Position numbers and translations under genes: made by a program. Below the pieces are notes generated by a model that saw nothing but the letters and a program-made list of their open reading frames with translations, was not told the DNA's origin and made no database searches. 64,000 bases of DNA, taken from assembly GCF_034263275.1 (NCBI RefSeq), contig NZ_CP139559.1:3534001-3598000 (forward strand), given 5' to 3'. Source of the stretch: Mucilaginibacter sp. cycad4 (lineage in GTDB: Bacteria; Bacteroidota; Bacteroidia; Sphingobacteriales; Sphingobacteriaceae). Below, piece after piece: positions 18,206-29,000 of the stretch (position 1 is the first letter of the stretch; each line of letters opens with the position of its first letter).

Positions 18206-19432
18206 CTATCTGTAATCAGACAACAAAGCCTGCGTTCTTTGCATCCAGGCCTGATCAACACCTTCCTGCCGTGTATCAAGCCCGCTTCCGTCAAAATTGC
18301 AGAAGGTATAGTAGCCAAGATTGGTGGCATTCCGCAGTTTGGAATTAATATAATCTATATTTTGCTGCGCGTAATCCAACCAGGCGGTATTACCATCACG
18401 CTGGTAAAGCCTGATCATAGCCTGCGAGCCCCAAACACACCATGCCGGGTTTACCCGCCCATCGGCAGTGTTAAACCTGTAAACATGATAAGTGCTGTTC
18501 CATAATGTAGTGTTCATGGCAATACCTAAATTCTGGGCCTTGGTTACAAAACTGTTATCGGCCATGATCTGTGCATATAACAGGAAAGCCTCTGTCATGA
18601 TCGCGTTATCATAGGTAAATTTCTCAAAATGCTTGGTCCCGGCTCCGCTGCCGTCAATTTTCCAGATGTACAAACCCGTAGCCGAATCGAACATATTAGC
18701 CAAAAGCCAGTTTTTAACAGACACCGACCAATCACGATAAAAGGTTTGCCCGGTGATTTGGTATAAGCGTAAAAACAACTGCATGGCCAGGCCGTTGGAT
18801 TGGGTGGGCTTACTTTCTTTAACGGTGTTCCACCAAAAGCCGCCGCCGTAGGTATTATCCCATTGCCCACTGTTCATCAGCCAGTTAGCACACGCCTTAG
18901 CCGCGTTCAGGTAATTGATTTGTGTAGTACCTGTTGTTACATCGTAGGCATCCAGGTAGGCAACGCCACTTAATGCATTATCATCTACATATTGATCACC
19001 TGCAGCACCCGTGCCGTTTATATTGGCTGCGGCAAAGTATCCTCCGTTGGGGTTACTGCCGTTCCACATATTGTTCATCCATGCAAAAGTATTGTTCATA
19101 TAGGGCGCATAAGCCGTGTTCCCAATCTTCACCATCGCGGCATCCGCATAGATCTGGCTTACGTTATACCACTCGTACGCAGTTCCGGTAGATGTTGTGG
19201 TGTTAACCCGGTAACTGTTATAACTGGTAAGGATGTTCCCATATACAAAATTGTGGGTTTCACCCGCCTTGATATAGTAGGCAGAGCTCGTGCTTGCCGT
19301 TTTTACTTTTTCGCCCGCATCAGTAATGCCACTTTTAGTATGTAACGCAGCGTTTTCTTTTTTACAGGCCGCGAAGCCAAGTGCCAGCATCACGTATGCC
19401 GGAATTAATTTTTGGAATAATTTAGTTTTCAT
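18206..19432 (-). CDS. GH76-family surface lipoprotein, endo-alpha-1,6-mannanase
   Basis: A 408-residue lipoprotein with lipobox Cys C23 (LGFAACKKE). The GH76 catalytic Asp pair is D150-D151 in YVDDNALSGVAYLDAY, with GGGFWWNTVKESKPTQSNGLAMQLFLRLYQ downstream in the barrel. Closely related to the GH76 gene at 21914-23134 (same DD position and shared YRVNTTT and YADAAMV motifs), so the two look like a tandem duplication split by the GH92 gene. Expected to cut the alpha-1,6 backbone at the cell surface. Confidence 0.92.
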   Translation of the reverse strand: MKTKLFQKLIPAYVMLALGFAACKKENAALHTKSGITDAGEKVKTASTSSAYYIKAGETHNFVYGNILTSYNSYRVNTTTSTGTAYEWYNVSQIYADAAMVKIGNTAYAPYMNNTFAWMNNMWNGSNPNGGYFAAANINGTGAAGDQYVDDNALSGVAYLDAYDVTTGTTQINYLNAAKACANWLMNSGQWDNTYGGGFWWNTVKESKPTQSNGLAMQLFLRLYQITGQTFYRDWSVSVKNWLLANMFDSATGLYIWKIDGSGAGTKHFEKFTYDNAIMTEAFLLYAQIMADNSFVTKAQNLGIAMNTTLWNSTYHVYRFNTADGRVNPAWCVWGSQAMIRLYQRDGNTAWLDYAQQNIDYINSKLRNATNLGYYTFCNFDGSGLDTRQEGVDQAWMQRTQALLSDYR

Positions 19433-19508
19433 AACGGTTGTTTATACAGGTTTTTTTAATTTATACAGCCAACGTCAGCACCAATTCTCCTCGCTATTTC
19501 TTTTAAAT

Positions 19509-21875
19509 TTATTGTGTCGATGGTGGAGGAAGCTTAGTTCCCCATTGTTTATTAGGCTCTTTACCCATCACAAAGCTCAAGCTGCCTCCCTGCATGAGTT
19601 GATCCCGGTAAAGCCAGCAATTATCAAGAGGCTTACCATTAAACCGGGCAGATTGGATGTAAACGTTTTCTGCCGAATTATTGAGGGTCTCGATCACCAG
19701 CACTTTACCGGTACCCAACCTGATAGTCGCTTTTCTGAATAAAGGGCTGCCGAGTTCAATGACAGGCCGCAAATCTGTAAGTCCTTTTACATCAAATAAT
19801 CCTAAAGCGTTGATCACATACCAGGACCCAAGCTGCCCCTGGTCTTCGTCCTGACCGTAGCCATATCCATGAATCGGCCCGGTGCCGTAAAATTCCTCTC
19901 CTATCAGCCTCGTCCATTTTTGTGTAAGCCAGGGGCGGCCGGAGAAGTTGAAGAGCCAGCTGATATGCAGGTTGGGCTGGTTGCCATGATTATAAATAGA
20001 GTTGATCCCGGCAAAGGCGTCGATAGTTTTACCGCCACCGAAGCCCTGTTTTTCCGAAACGGTGAAAATACTGTCCAGTCTTTTGTTGAAATTATCTCTA
20101 CCTATCGCGTCAATTAAACCGGCCGGATTTTGAGGTACATAAAATGAATATTGTACAGCATTGCCTTCCTGGAAACCTCGCCACGGCTGATAGGGATCAA
20201 ATTTTTCGATAAAGCTTCCGTTTAACCGCTTCGGCTGCATGAGCTTGTTTTGCGGGTTAAATATTTGCCGCCAGCCATTTGATAATTTGATAAGCTGTTC
20301 ATAATCTTTGCTTTTACCCAGGGCTTTAGCCATCTGCGCAGCGGCGAAAGCGCTGTAGCTGTATTCTAAGATATGCGAGCCGGCAAAATTTGAACCTGTG
20401 GAATCTGTCACGAAATCCCGTCCCGTCTGGTCAAAAAACGGGACAAAGCCATGATCAATAAACGCTTTAATATCTAATTTACCCGGACCTACCGGCCGGT
20501 TTTCATACTTCAGTTCGTTATCTTTTACTGCTTTATAGGCCAGGTTTACATCATAGTTACGAATGCCTGAATTATAAGCCCCTGCTATAGCGAGCCCAAC
20601 AAAGTTTGTACCCACACCTGATACGTATTCGCTGTTGGCAATACCATCGCCAAACCAGCCTTTATCCTTATAAAGTTGTAGCTGTGTATTTACGAAACTG
20701 CCGTACCATTGCGGGTATGATAATGCCCATAGCTGCGTGATATTCCAAAATCCGCCCCAAATGGCGTCTGTATTGATAAACTCTGCTTTCGGTTGTTGAT
20801 TTTTTATTATCGGCAACTGCCCGGTAAGTCCGGCATGTTTTGGATAAGCGCCGTTAACATCACTGGCAATGCCCCTGCCCAAAAGCGCATGGAAAAGCCC
20901 GGTATAAAATTTTGTCTTGTTTTCGGTGCTGGTATCTTCTACCGCTATCTTACCCAGTTCCGATCTCCATGTTTGCTGTGCCTGCTCCCTGGCCTTTGCA
21001 AACGTAAGCCCGCTTGCTTCTGTTACGAAATTTTTACGGGCATTAGCGATCGAGGTGTATGATAAACCTGTTTTTACCTCAATTACCTCGTTGGCGGCGG
21101 TATGGTAATTTAACGACAATCCGGCGCCATGCCCTTTAGCACTGCTTTGGTTGTTATCAAGCCGCCCGGTAGTGAAAGCTGTTACAGTTGCTGGCTTTTT
21201 GCTGATCTCGCCATAAAAATACAGGGCCACTTTACCAGCCGGATCATAAATCCTTACGTACTTTGGATAAGTATACACATAACCTTCAAAGTGCTTATCA
21301 TCAAGCATTTTGATACTTGCGTCGGTCACGGTATCACTTTCACCCTGTTTATTGCCAATATCCAGGATAATATGCGACTGACTATTCTTGGGAAATGTGT
21401 ACCGTTGGAAGCCAACCCGCTTTGTTGCTGTAAGTTCGGCAGTAATCTGATAGTCGTCCAGTTTAACTTTATAATAGCCGGGTTCGGCCACCTGGTTTTT
21501 TCTGTCGAAGCCGGAACGATAACCCGGGGTTTTCCGTTCCAGATCGCCCGGGCGGGTAATCAGCTTGCCGGTTGTGGGCATGTAGCTTACACCACCTACC
21601 TGCCATTCGTGGAAATGAACAAAGCCTTCAATCGAATTTTGCCGGGTATCATATCCAACCGCTTCCCACCCGGAAGGGTTGCCGTAGTGCCCGTTGGTTG
21701 ACGGGGCCAGTTTTGCCATACCATATGGTACCGCTGCCGGCGTGTAAAAAAACCACCTGCTGTGCGCTGTGCCAATGTTGGGATCAACGTATTTTAATAT
21801 GTCCTGTGCCGATACCTTGCTCCAGCATGGTAAAGCCAATAACAATAAAACCCCTGATTTTGATAATGATCTCAT
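19509..21875 (-). CDS. GH92-family exo-alpha-mannosidase
   Basis: A 788-residue exported calcium-dependent alpha-mannosidase (alpha-1,2 or related linkages). Signal peptide at residues 1-23. The N-terminal beta-sandwich begins with YVDPNIGTAHSRWFFYTP, and the barrel carries IWGGFWNITQLWALSYPQW, then HGNQPNLHISWLF and GYGQDEDQGQLGSWYV. D676-E-D678 in the latter is the family's conserved acidic active-site cluster. It would remove mannose branches so that GH76 enzymes can reach the backbone. It lies between two GH76 genes with gaps of 38 and 76 bp. Exact linkage cannot be read from sequence. Confidence 0.94.
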   Translation of the reverse strand: MRSLSKSGVLLLLALPCWSKVSAQDILKYVDPNIGTAHSRWFFYTPAAVPYGMAKLAPSTNGHYGNPSGWEAVGYDTRQNSIEGFVHFHEWQVGGVSYMPTTGKLITRPGDLERKTPGYRSGFDRKNQVAEPGYYKVKLDDYQITAELTATKRVGFQRYTFPKNSQSHIILDIGNKQGESDTVTDASIKMLDDKHFEGYVYTYPKYVRIYDPAGKVALYFYGEISKKPATVTAFTTGRLDNNQSSAKGHGAGLSLNYHTAANEVIEVKTGLSYTSIANARKNFVTEASGLTFAKAREQAQQTWRSELGKIAVEDTSTENKTKFYTGLFHALLGRGIASDVNGAYPKHAGLTGQLPIIKNQQPKAEFINTDAIWGGFWNITQLWALSYPQWYGSFVNTQLQLYKDKGWFGDGIANSEYVSGVGTNFVGLAIAGAYNSGIRNYDVNLAYKAVKDNELKYENRPVGPGKLDIKAFIDHGFVPFFDQTGRDFVTDSTGSNFAGSHILEYSYSAFAAAQMAKALGKSKDYEQLIKLSNGWRQIFNPQNKLMQPKRLNGSFIEKFDPYQPWRGFQEGNAVQYSFYVPQNPAGLIDAIGRDNFNKRLDSIFTVSEKQGFGGGKTIDAFAGINSIYNHGNQPNLHISWLFNFSGRPWLTQKWTRLIGEEFYGTGPIHGYGYGQDEDQGQLGSWYVINALGLFDVKGLTDLRPVIELGSPLFRKATIRLGTGKVLVIETLNNSAENVYIQSARFNGKPLDNCWLYRDQLMQGGSLSFVMGKEPNKQWGTKLPPPSTQ

Positions 21876-21913
21876 TATACCTGTTTATTTTGTTCCTCTG
21901 TATGTTGAATAGC

Positions 21914-23134
21914 CTACTTATATTTCGATAACAGTGTTTGGATCCGCTGCATCCATGCCTGATCAACACCCTCTAAATTCGGGTATCTTCCGGCTCCATC
22001 CAATGCCGCATATTGATAATAACCATTAAGGGCCGGATTTTTAAGGACTACGTTAATCGCATCTACATTACCTTTGGCATAAACCAGCCAGTTACTGTTG
22101 TTATCTGTCTCATAAAGTTTGATCATAGCTTGCGTAGCCCAGCCGCTATAGCAAGGATTGATTCTGGGGTCGTTGGTATTAAAAATGAACACATTGTGAC
22201 CTTTGTCCCAAAGTGTTTTGATCATCGCGTTACCTAAAGCCTGTGCTTTGGCCTGATAAGTGTTGTCCTGCATCGCATCGGCATAAAGCAACTGCGCTTC
22301 TACAATGATCGCATTGTCATAGCTGAATTTATAGGTGTCTTTAGTGCCGTTTTTTTCTATCTGCCAGATGTAAAGGCCGCTTACACTATCATACATCTGG
22401 GTATTAAGCCAACTATTAACCAAAATTGCCCAATTTTTATAAAGCGAGTTTCCTGTTATCTTATACAAACGACAAAATAACTGCATCGCCAGTCCGTTGG
22501 ATTGACTGGGTTTAACGGTTTTATCAGTTGACCACCAAAAGCCGCCGCCAAGGTCGTTATCCCATTGTCCGCTGTTCATCAGCCACCTGGCGCAATTTTC
22601 GGCCGCGGCAAGGTAAGCCTCCCGGTCGGTTCCTGTGGTAACATCATAGCCAGCCAGGAAGGCCATGCCCGTAAGCGCGTTATCGTCTACATATTTTCCG
22701 CCACCCGCGCCAGAACCATCCAAACCCGCGGCGGCAAAAAGCCCGCCGTTGCCATCCGTTTTATCAACAAGCTTATTTAGCCATGTTAACGTATTATTCA
22801 TGGAAGATTTATAGTTCGCATCGCCCCGTTCAACCATCGCGGCATCGGCGTACAACTGGCTCGCAACATACCATTCAAAAGCGCCGCCGGTATTGGTTGT
22901 GGTATTTACCCGGTAGCTGCCGTAAGGTGTAGCATAGCCCGACGCTACAAAAGCGTGGGTAGCTTTTGCATTGGTTAAGTAAACGGATTCAGTTGTAGTG
23001 CCGCCATTATCACCTCCGTTGTTACCACCCGAATTGTTGTTACTACCATTGTTCCCGGGATCAACCTTAGATTTTCCGCAGGAGGCGAATGCCAACGTAA
23101 GTACTGCTATACCGCAGCGAAATTGCATCTTCAT
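21914..23134 (-). CDS. GH76-family surface lipoprotein, endo-alpha-1,6-mannanase
   Basis: A 406-residue lipoprotein (lipobox Cys C19, AFASCGKS) with a flexible Gly/Asn linker at about 27-45. D150-D151 in YVDDNALTGMAFLAGY is the catalytic Asp pair; GGGFWWSTDKTVKPSQSN and GLAMQLFCRLYKITG follow. Paralogue of the protein at 18206-19432. It stands first of the hydrolases after SusE, as expected of a surface endo-enzyme that makes oligosaccharides for the SusC/SusD pair. Confidence 0.92.
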   Translation of the reverse strand: MKMQFRCGIAVLTLAFASCGKSKVDPGNNGSNNNSGGNNGGDNGGTTTESVYLTNAKATHAFVASGYATPYGSYRVNTTTNTGGAFEWYVASQLYADAAMVERGDANYKSSMNNTLTWLNKLVDKTDGNGGLFAAAGLDGSGAGGGKYVDDNALTGMAFLAGYDVTTGTDREAYLAAAENCARWLMNSGQWDNDLGGGFWWSTDKTVKPSQSNGLAMQLFCRLYKITGNSLYKNWAILVNSWLNTQMYDSVSGLYIWQIEKNGTKDTYKFSYDNAIIVEAQLLYADAMQDNTYQAKAQALGNAMIKTLWDKGHNVFIFNTNDPRINPCYSGWATQAMIKLYETDNNSNWLVYAKGNVDAINVVLKNPALNGYYQYAALDGAGRYPNLEGVDQAWMQRIQTLLSKYK

Positions 23135-23156
23135 AACTTAGATTCTGTTTTAAAAT

Positions 23157-23181
23157 TGCCCGCGGTTTTTAAAACCGCAGG
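23157..23181 (-). promoter_or_regulatory. Intercistronic hairpin between susE and the first GH76 gene
   Basis: A compact inverted repeat gcggtttt / aaaaccgc at about 23162-23178, with partly matching flanking c/g-rich bases, lies in the 90-bp gap between the SusE stop and the GH76 start. This is the largest gap inside PUL-2. It may serve as a processing or partial-termination point that lowers hydrolase expression relative to SusC/D/E. Confidence 0.35.
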
Positions 23182-23224
23182 CGGAGTAAATTAACATAGG
23201 GTTATATATGCCTTAGCCTGCACA

Positions 23225-24349
23225 TCAGTTAACCGCGACAGCCGTATGGGTATATGGCCCACCCGTATTGAAATACACATCAACTTTAGCATTATGCGTG
23301 TCAATTGAAGGGTCAAATTTATACGTGTTATCCCATTGCGCATTGGTTACCGGCAGCAGATAAAAATAACTTGCAGGCTGTCCGGCAGGCGCGATGTTGT
23401 TGACATTCGAGCTGCCTAAATATTCAATCCCATTGGTAGTATGGAGCGCAAACTTGTAACGCTCGTCCCTTCCCCACGAAAACTGGTAAAATGTAACCGC
23501 AATCTTAGGATTTTCCCAGGTACCATTACCAATATAATTTAATTGCCCGATCTCCGTGTTGTAAGCCGACATGAACAGCCCCAGCGATTGAATACCTACT
23601 ACATTACTGGTAGCCACGTTAAAATCCAGCCGCAGGCGGTAGGTTGTTTTTGCCGGGCTAATCGTTACAGAGCCGCTCCCTTGCCGGATAACGCCTTTAT
23701 CATCCAGGTAATATTTGACGCCGCTGCCGCTTGCTTTATCGGTAAACCCGTAGGTGCCCGGCGCAAGTGAGGTATACAATTCAAAAACGCCCGCTGAAGT
23801 TTGCTTGAAAGGAATTGCTTTGGAAATATCGGTGCCTCCTTCTGTAGCCGTTCCGGTAAGAAACAAGGTTGTCGGCGGCACTGCAAAGCCGGCCGGCCGG
23901 CTTACCTGCAGGGTATTAGAAATTTTGCTGAGTTGCATATTGGTAGCCTTTGAAGCAATAACCGTCCATTTCAACGTCCCTATGCTTGATGAAGCCACGC
24001 CGGCCAGCGATGCGATCTTATTCAAGGTGTCCTGCGGAATGGTGGCCTGCGCCTGTACGCCGGAACCGTCGGATAAAATACGGTATACAGGTTTACTAAA
24101 ATCGCCGCCCGCCTTATCAAAAGTAACCTCATACATGATTAACCCGCCGTCAATGGCAGTTGCGGCGCTCCACTTAAATGTTACGGCGGGGCCGCCTGCC
24201 TGGAGGTTTATGCTGCTGGCATTAAGCGGGGCCGCAAGTGTATTAACCGCGCTTATGCTGGTATCCAATGCCCGCTTATCTTTTTTACAGGAGCTGATGA
24301 CAAAAGCTACAGCCAATGCTGTTAGCGCAAGTACAAATAATCTTTTCAT
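23225..24349 (-). CDS. SusE-domain surface lipoprotein (PUL-2)
   Basis: A 374-residue lipoprotein with lipobox Cys C21 (VISSCKKDKR). The N-terminal SusE domain (about 30-150) has the family pattern of repeated immunoglobulin-like strands with INLQAGGPAVTFKWSAA and YEVTFDKAGGDFSKP. The C-terminal part holds SusE/SusF-like glycan-binding modules ending VDVYFNTGGPYT. It follows SusD by 30 bp. Probable role: additional surface binding of mannan, not catalysis. Confidence 0.85.
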   Translation of the reverse strand: MKRLFVLALTALAVAFVISSCKKDKRALDTSISAVNTLAAPLNASSINLQAGGPAVTFKWSAATAIDGGLIMYEVTFDKAGGDFSKPVYRILSDGSGVQAQATIPQDTLNKIASLAGVASSSIGTLKWTVIASKATNMQLSKISNTLQVSRPAGFAVPPTTLFLTGTATEGGTDISKAIPFKQTSAGVFELYTSLAPGTYGFTDKASGSGVKYYLDDKGVIRQGSGSVTISPAKTTYRLRLDFNVATSNVVGIQSLGLFMSAYNTEIGQLNYIGNGTWENPKIAVTFYQFSWGRDERYKFALHTTNGIEYLGSSNVNNIAPAGQPASYFYLLPVTNAQWDNTYKFDPSIDTHNAKVDVYFNTGGPYTHTAVAVN

Positions 24350-24379
24350 ATTATTCAGGAATAATTGGTGATTTAAAGT

Positions 24380-26011
24380 TTAATAACCTGGATTTTGAGT
24401 GAGCTTGGAATCTAAACTCAAATCGCCGCCGGGTATGGCCCACAAGTAATCGCGGTTTGTATTGAACCTTCTCAGCTGCGCGCGGATATAGCCGTTGTCA
24501 GTAGCGGGGTCACCGGAGAATTTAGCCCCGTGAACATAACCATTCAATACGGTTTCTGCTATCTTCCATCTGCGGATATCGTCAATACGGGCTCCTTCCA
24601 TGGCCAGTTCAACCCGGCGCTCGCGGCGGATTACATTAGTTAGGTCACCTCCCGGATAGTTTAATGCGGCAGGATCAGTAAAGCCTGCCCTTGTACGCAG
24701 CGCACCTATGGTTTTATTCCATACCGTAGCGTCCATTTGGCCAAGGCTGCTTTTTGCCTCTGCATAGTCAAGCAGTATTTCGGCATAGCGGAACAGGTGG
24801 ATATTATTACCCGAAGTAAAATTGGCCAATGCCGAAGGGTCAAAGTATTTACGCCAGTAGTACCCGGTTGGGGATGAACTTTGCCGGCCGGAAGAATACT
24901 CATCAGGCCCCGGGCGGGTTGGATCACTACCTGGCTTAATGTAAATCATCTTGCTTGTGCCATTCACGCCGCCACCGCTATTCCAGTTGTAACGGTCATA
25001 AACAATGGTAGCTGTAAGCCGGGGGTCGCGGCCCGCATAAGGATTGCTCTCATTATATCCGGACCCGGCATCATTGATCCCCTTGCCATTAAGCATGATA
25101 TAATCATTTACCAGTTCCTGGCTCGGGGCCAACGAATTCACACGGCCACCTACACTGTTTGGTGCAAAATCCCAAAAATCCGTCCAGGTACGGGTAGTTG
25201 CCGGAACATACTGCAATGACAATATCGTTTCCGGATTATTCCTGTTAGTTGCCGGATCGCTGAAAAGATTGCTGTAACTTGGATTAAGCGAATAAGTGCC
25301 GTTAGAGGTGCCGTTCATCAAGCTTTCGCATGTGGTAACCACATCAGACATACGGTTACCCTGATATAGCAGTACCCGTGCCTGTAAAGCTAACGCCGCG
25401 CCTTTGGTAATACGGCCATTTTCGGCGGCAGGCAGTTGATCTTTTGACGGAAGCGCCGGTAAAATCGCATTCAATTCGCTTAGAATAAAGTTTATCACTT
25501 CTGCTTTGGGCGTACGTTGAATTACCTTTGCTTCGTCCTGCGAGATATCCGTGCTTACCAGCGGAACGTCGCCATACCATTTGGTCAGGTTAAAATCCTC
25601 AAACGCCCTGATGAAACGGGTTTCGGCCTTTACCCTCCCAAGTGTAGCCGCGCCAAGTGTTGTATTTTTGTCAACATTAGCCAGAAACTGGTTACAGGAT
25701 TTGATCGTAGCATAGTAATAAGCCCAATCGCCCGCGAACTTAGGTGTTTGCGCGTTGGCATTACCACTTGCTATTTGAATAAGATCGGTGTTGGTTTGTG
25801 AATAAGCGTTATCTGATAACCCCTCGGCCGCGAAGTAAAGACCGCTGTTATACATCAGGCTATAGTTATTATTGAGTGCGTTATACACGTTAGCGTCCGA
25901 ACTCCAGAAGTTAAGAACCGAGTATGCATCTGTTGGTGCTATATCTAATTTACGGCACCCGCTCACCAGCACCAGTGCGGTAATGGCGAAATATTTATTT
26001 AAAATTTTCAT
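24380..26011 (-). CDS. SusD/RagB-family surface lipoprotein (PUL-2)
   Basis: A 543-residue lipoprotein with Cys C19 (LVSGCRKLD). SusD signatures: ETRFIRAFEDFNLTKWYGDV in the N-terminal helical part and LFRYAEILLDYAEAKSSLG with VIRRERRVELAMEGARIDD and IRRWK in the C-terminal part. It begins 17 bp after SusC in the same operon and would act as its surface lid and ligand-binding partner. Confidence 0.95.
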   Translation of the reverse strand: MKILNKYFAITALVLVSGCRKLDIAPTDAYSVLNFWSSDANVYNALNNNYSLMYNSGLYFAAEGLSDNAYSQTNTDLIQIASGNANAQTPKFAGDWAYYYATIKSCNQFLANVDKNTTLGAATLGRVKAETRFIRAFEDFNLTKWYGDVPLVSTDISQDEAKVIQRTPKAEVINFILSELNAILPALPSKDQLPAAENGRITKGAALALQARVLLYQGNRMSDVVTTCESLMNGTSNGTYSLNPSYSNLFSDPATNRNNPETILSLQYVPATTRTWTDFWDFAPNSVGGRVNSLAPSQELVNDYIMLNGKGINDAGSGYNESNPYAGRDPRLTATIVYDRYNWNSGGGVNGTSKMIYIKPGSDPTRPGPDEYSSGRQSSSPTGYYWRKYFDPSALANFTSGNNIHLFRYAEILLDYAEAKSSLGQMDATVWNKTIGALRTRAGFTDPAALNYPGGDLTNVIRRERRVELAMEGARIDDIRRWKIAETVLNGYVHGAKFSGDPATDNGYIRAQLRRFNTNRDYLWAIPGGDLSLDSKLTQNPGY

Positions 26012-26028
26012 GTCCCTTCAGTAAATGG

Positions 26029-29000
26029 TTAAAAAGTGATGTCAAGGCCTGCACCGTAAAAAATAGGAAGCAGGTAATTTCTCGCACTGTTAGAAGCCGA
26101 GTTCGGGCTTACGTTATTACCGAACTCCGTGGTTTCAGGATCAATGAACTTGAGTTTTGTAAGCGTTAACAGGTTTTGCCCTATGAGCGAAACACGTACA
26201 CGCTCCATTCCTGCCCTGCGCGTAAGTTCCTGCGGCAGCGTATAGCCGATATTGACATTTTTAAGGCGCGCATAAGCGGCGTTAAAGCGATACAGGTCGG
26301 AGCCGCTACGCCAGTTATTGGTATTAGACGGCGAACCGATGGTTGCCAGCCTTGGGTAACGGGCGTTCGGGTTATTTGGCGTCCAATAGTCGGTCATGTG
26401 TTCGTACAGCGTAGCACCGTAGTTGTAGTGAAAAGGTTCCACCAATTCGCCACGCAAAAATTCATCACGCTGGCCAACACCCTGGATAAATAAGGAGACA
26501 TCAAAACCTGCAACTGCAAGCCGGTAAGTAAAGCCGAAGGTGTAATGCGGGAACGGATTACCGATAACCTTTTTATCGTTATCATCTATTTTACCATCGC
26601 CGTTCAAATCTTTAAATTTTAAGTCGCCGGGGCCAACTATCGCACCTGCCGGTTTTGGATAACTGTTTACATCTGCTTCGTTCTGGAAATAGCCGTTGGT
26701 AACATAGCCATAATATTGCGTTATAGGCTCACCAACGCGGCGAATAAGCTGATAAACATCCTGGTTATAAATAATTTGCTTTGTGCTGCCGGTAAGCTGC
26801 ATCAACTTATTTTGCGTGTTGCCTATGTTAGCGCTAAAGCTCTGTGTAACCTTTGGCGTTTTCCAGGTATAGGTTAGTTCAACCTCCCAGCCCATATCAC
26901 GTACCTTGGCTACATTGGCCACCGGCGGCGCAGCACCAAAAATGGTAGGCACATCAAGCGGGGTTTGCTGGATATTGCTGGTTACTTTGTTAAAATAATC
27001 GAAAGATCCGGTTAGTTTGTTATGGAACAGGCCAAAATCAAAACCAACGTTCAATGTATGCGCCCGCTCCCAGGTAAGCATCGGGTTTGACAGGTTAGTC
27101 CCCGCCCCACCCTGAATAACGCCATTGTAACCATAAGCGCCGGGATAATTGAAATAGGTGGTTAAATAAGTATAGTTACCCGCCGACTGATTGTTACCGA
27201 CCACACCATAGCTGCCTCTTAACTTTAAATGATTAAGGGTATTTTTCAGCGGCTCCATAAAACTTTCCCCGGTGATCACATAACCAACATTCACTGACGG
27301 AAAAAAGCCATTTCTTTGCCCTTTGGCAAATTTTGACGAAGCATCATCACGGAATACAAAATCAACGAAGTAGCGGTTGTTATAATCATAGCCGATCCGG
27401 CCAAAAGCCGATTGCATACTGTTGGCCTGAATAGTAACGCTGTTGTACGAGTTGGTAGCATCAATCAGCGTTCCTGTTGTAGCATTGCCAAAAACCGGAT
27501 CGGTTAATGACTTCATCAACTGAAAGCCACGCTGGCTGTTCAATTCGCTCGAAACACCTAATGTAGCGCTGATATTATGTGAGCCAAAGGCCTTGTTATA
27601 ACCCAGATATACCTGCGTGTTAAATGAACTGGATTTGGAATTGTTATCAAAGGTGGTGAGGTCATTGCCATATACACCTACAGGAAGATAGTTGACCTGA
27701 GCGCGCCTGAAAAAATTACCGTTGTTTTGGAGGGTACCACCAAAAACACCGGTTAAACTCAGTTCGTTGGTGATGCTCAGGGTTCCGTTCAGGTTACCAA
27801 AAACGCGGTCGTTATCTGCCTGGTTAAAACCACCTTTTTCCAAAACCCCGTATTCATTATACTGAGAAGCAACAGGGTTTGTCAGATAATTACCGTTAGC
27901 ATCCGTCCAGCTGTAATTATGCGGTACGCGGTTAGCATCGGCAAAAATATTATTATCGCCTACACTGTTGGTCTTGTTCCTGGATTTGGTATATTCCAGT
28001 ATTCCGGATAATTTGAAACGACCGATGATGGTTGACTGGTTTAGGCGGAGGTTATATTTTTGATACCCGAATTTACTGCCGGAGCCGCCGCTTCCGATAA
28101 AATTGCTGAGCTGGTTAAGGTAACCTGCAGAGATAAAGTAGGTGTTATTTGCCCCGCCACCGCTCACACTAACATTCTGCGAAGTCTGCGGCGCGTTATA
28201 AAGTACATGATTGATATCCCAGTTTCCATCACCCTGAGCAGCAAGCTGCTGGATCTGTTCGGGTGTGAATGCAGGCGGAAGGCCTGAATTGGCCAGGGCT
28301 TCATTTTTGTAATAAGCATTATCGGCCCCGCTTACTTTTTTTACCAGTATATCGGGTTTCTGCCAGCCAAAGTTACCATTATAAGTTGCTGTCGCCTTTT
28401 GGTTCAGCTTACCGCTTTTTGTCGTTACAAGCAAAACACCGTTTGCGCCGCGCGAACCATATATAGCGGCCGAACCCGCATCCTTAAGCACGGTAACACT
28501 CGCAATATCATTTGGGTTAAGCAAGTTGAGGTCGCCAACTGATTGCGAAACAATTCCATCAATAACCAGTAACGGATCGTTATTTCCCGTTGTGGCCACG
28601 CCGCGAATATTGATGCTTGGACTGCTTCCAGGGTCCAGCGTGCTTTGCTGAATGATGAGATTGGGTGATTGCCCCTGCAGTGCCTGCGCGGGATTTAGAA
28701 CGGGTTTGTCATTGATATCTTTAGCGCCAACGGTGCCTATGGCACTATTAATGGTTGCACGGCGCTGTGTACCGTAACCTACAACAACAACTTCGTTCAG
28801 GGCTTTGGTAGTATCCGGCTTTAGGCTGACATTGAACTGCGTTTTATTGTTAATAGCTACAGTTTGGGTAATAAAACCGATAAAAGAAAATGACAGCGTT
28901 CCATTTATACCCGCATCCGGGACAGACAATTTGTAGTTTCCATTAATATCGCTCACTGTGCCTGTTCCTGAATTGAGCAAACGGATGCTCACTCCCGGTA

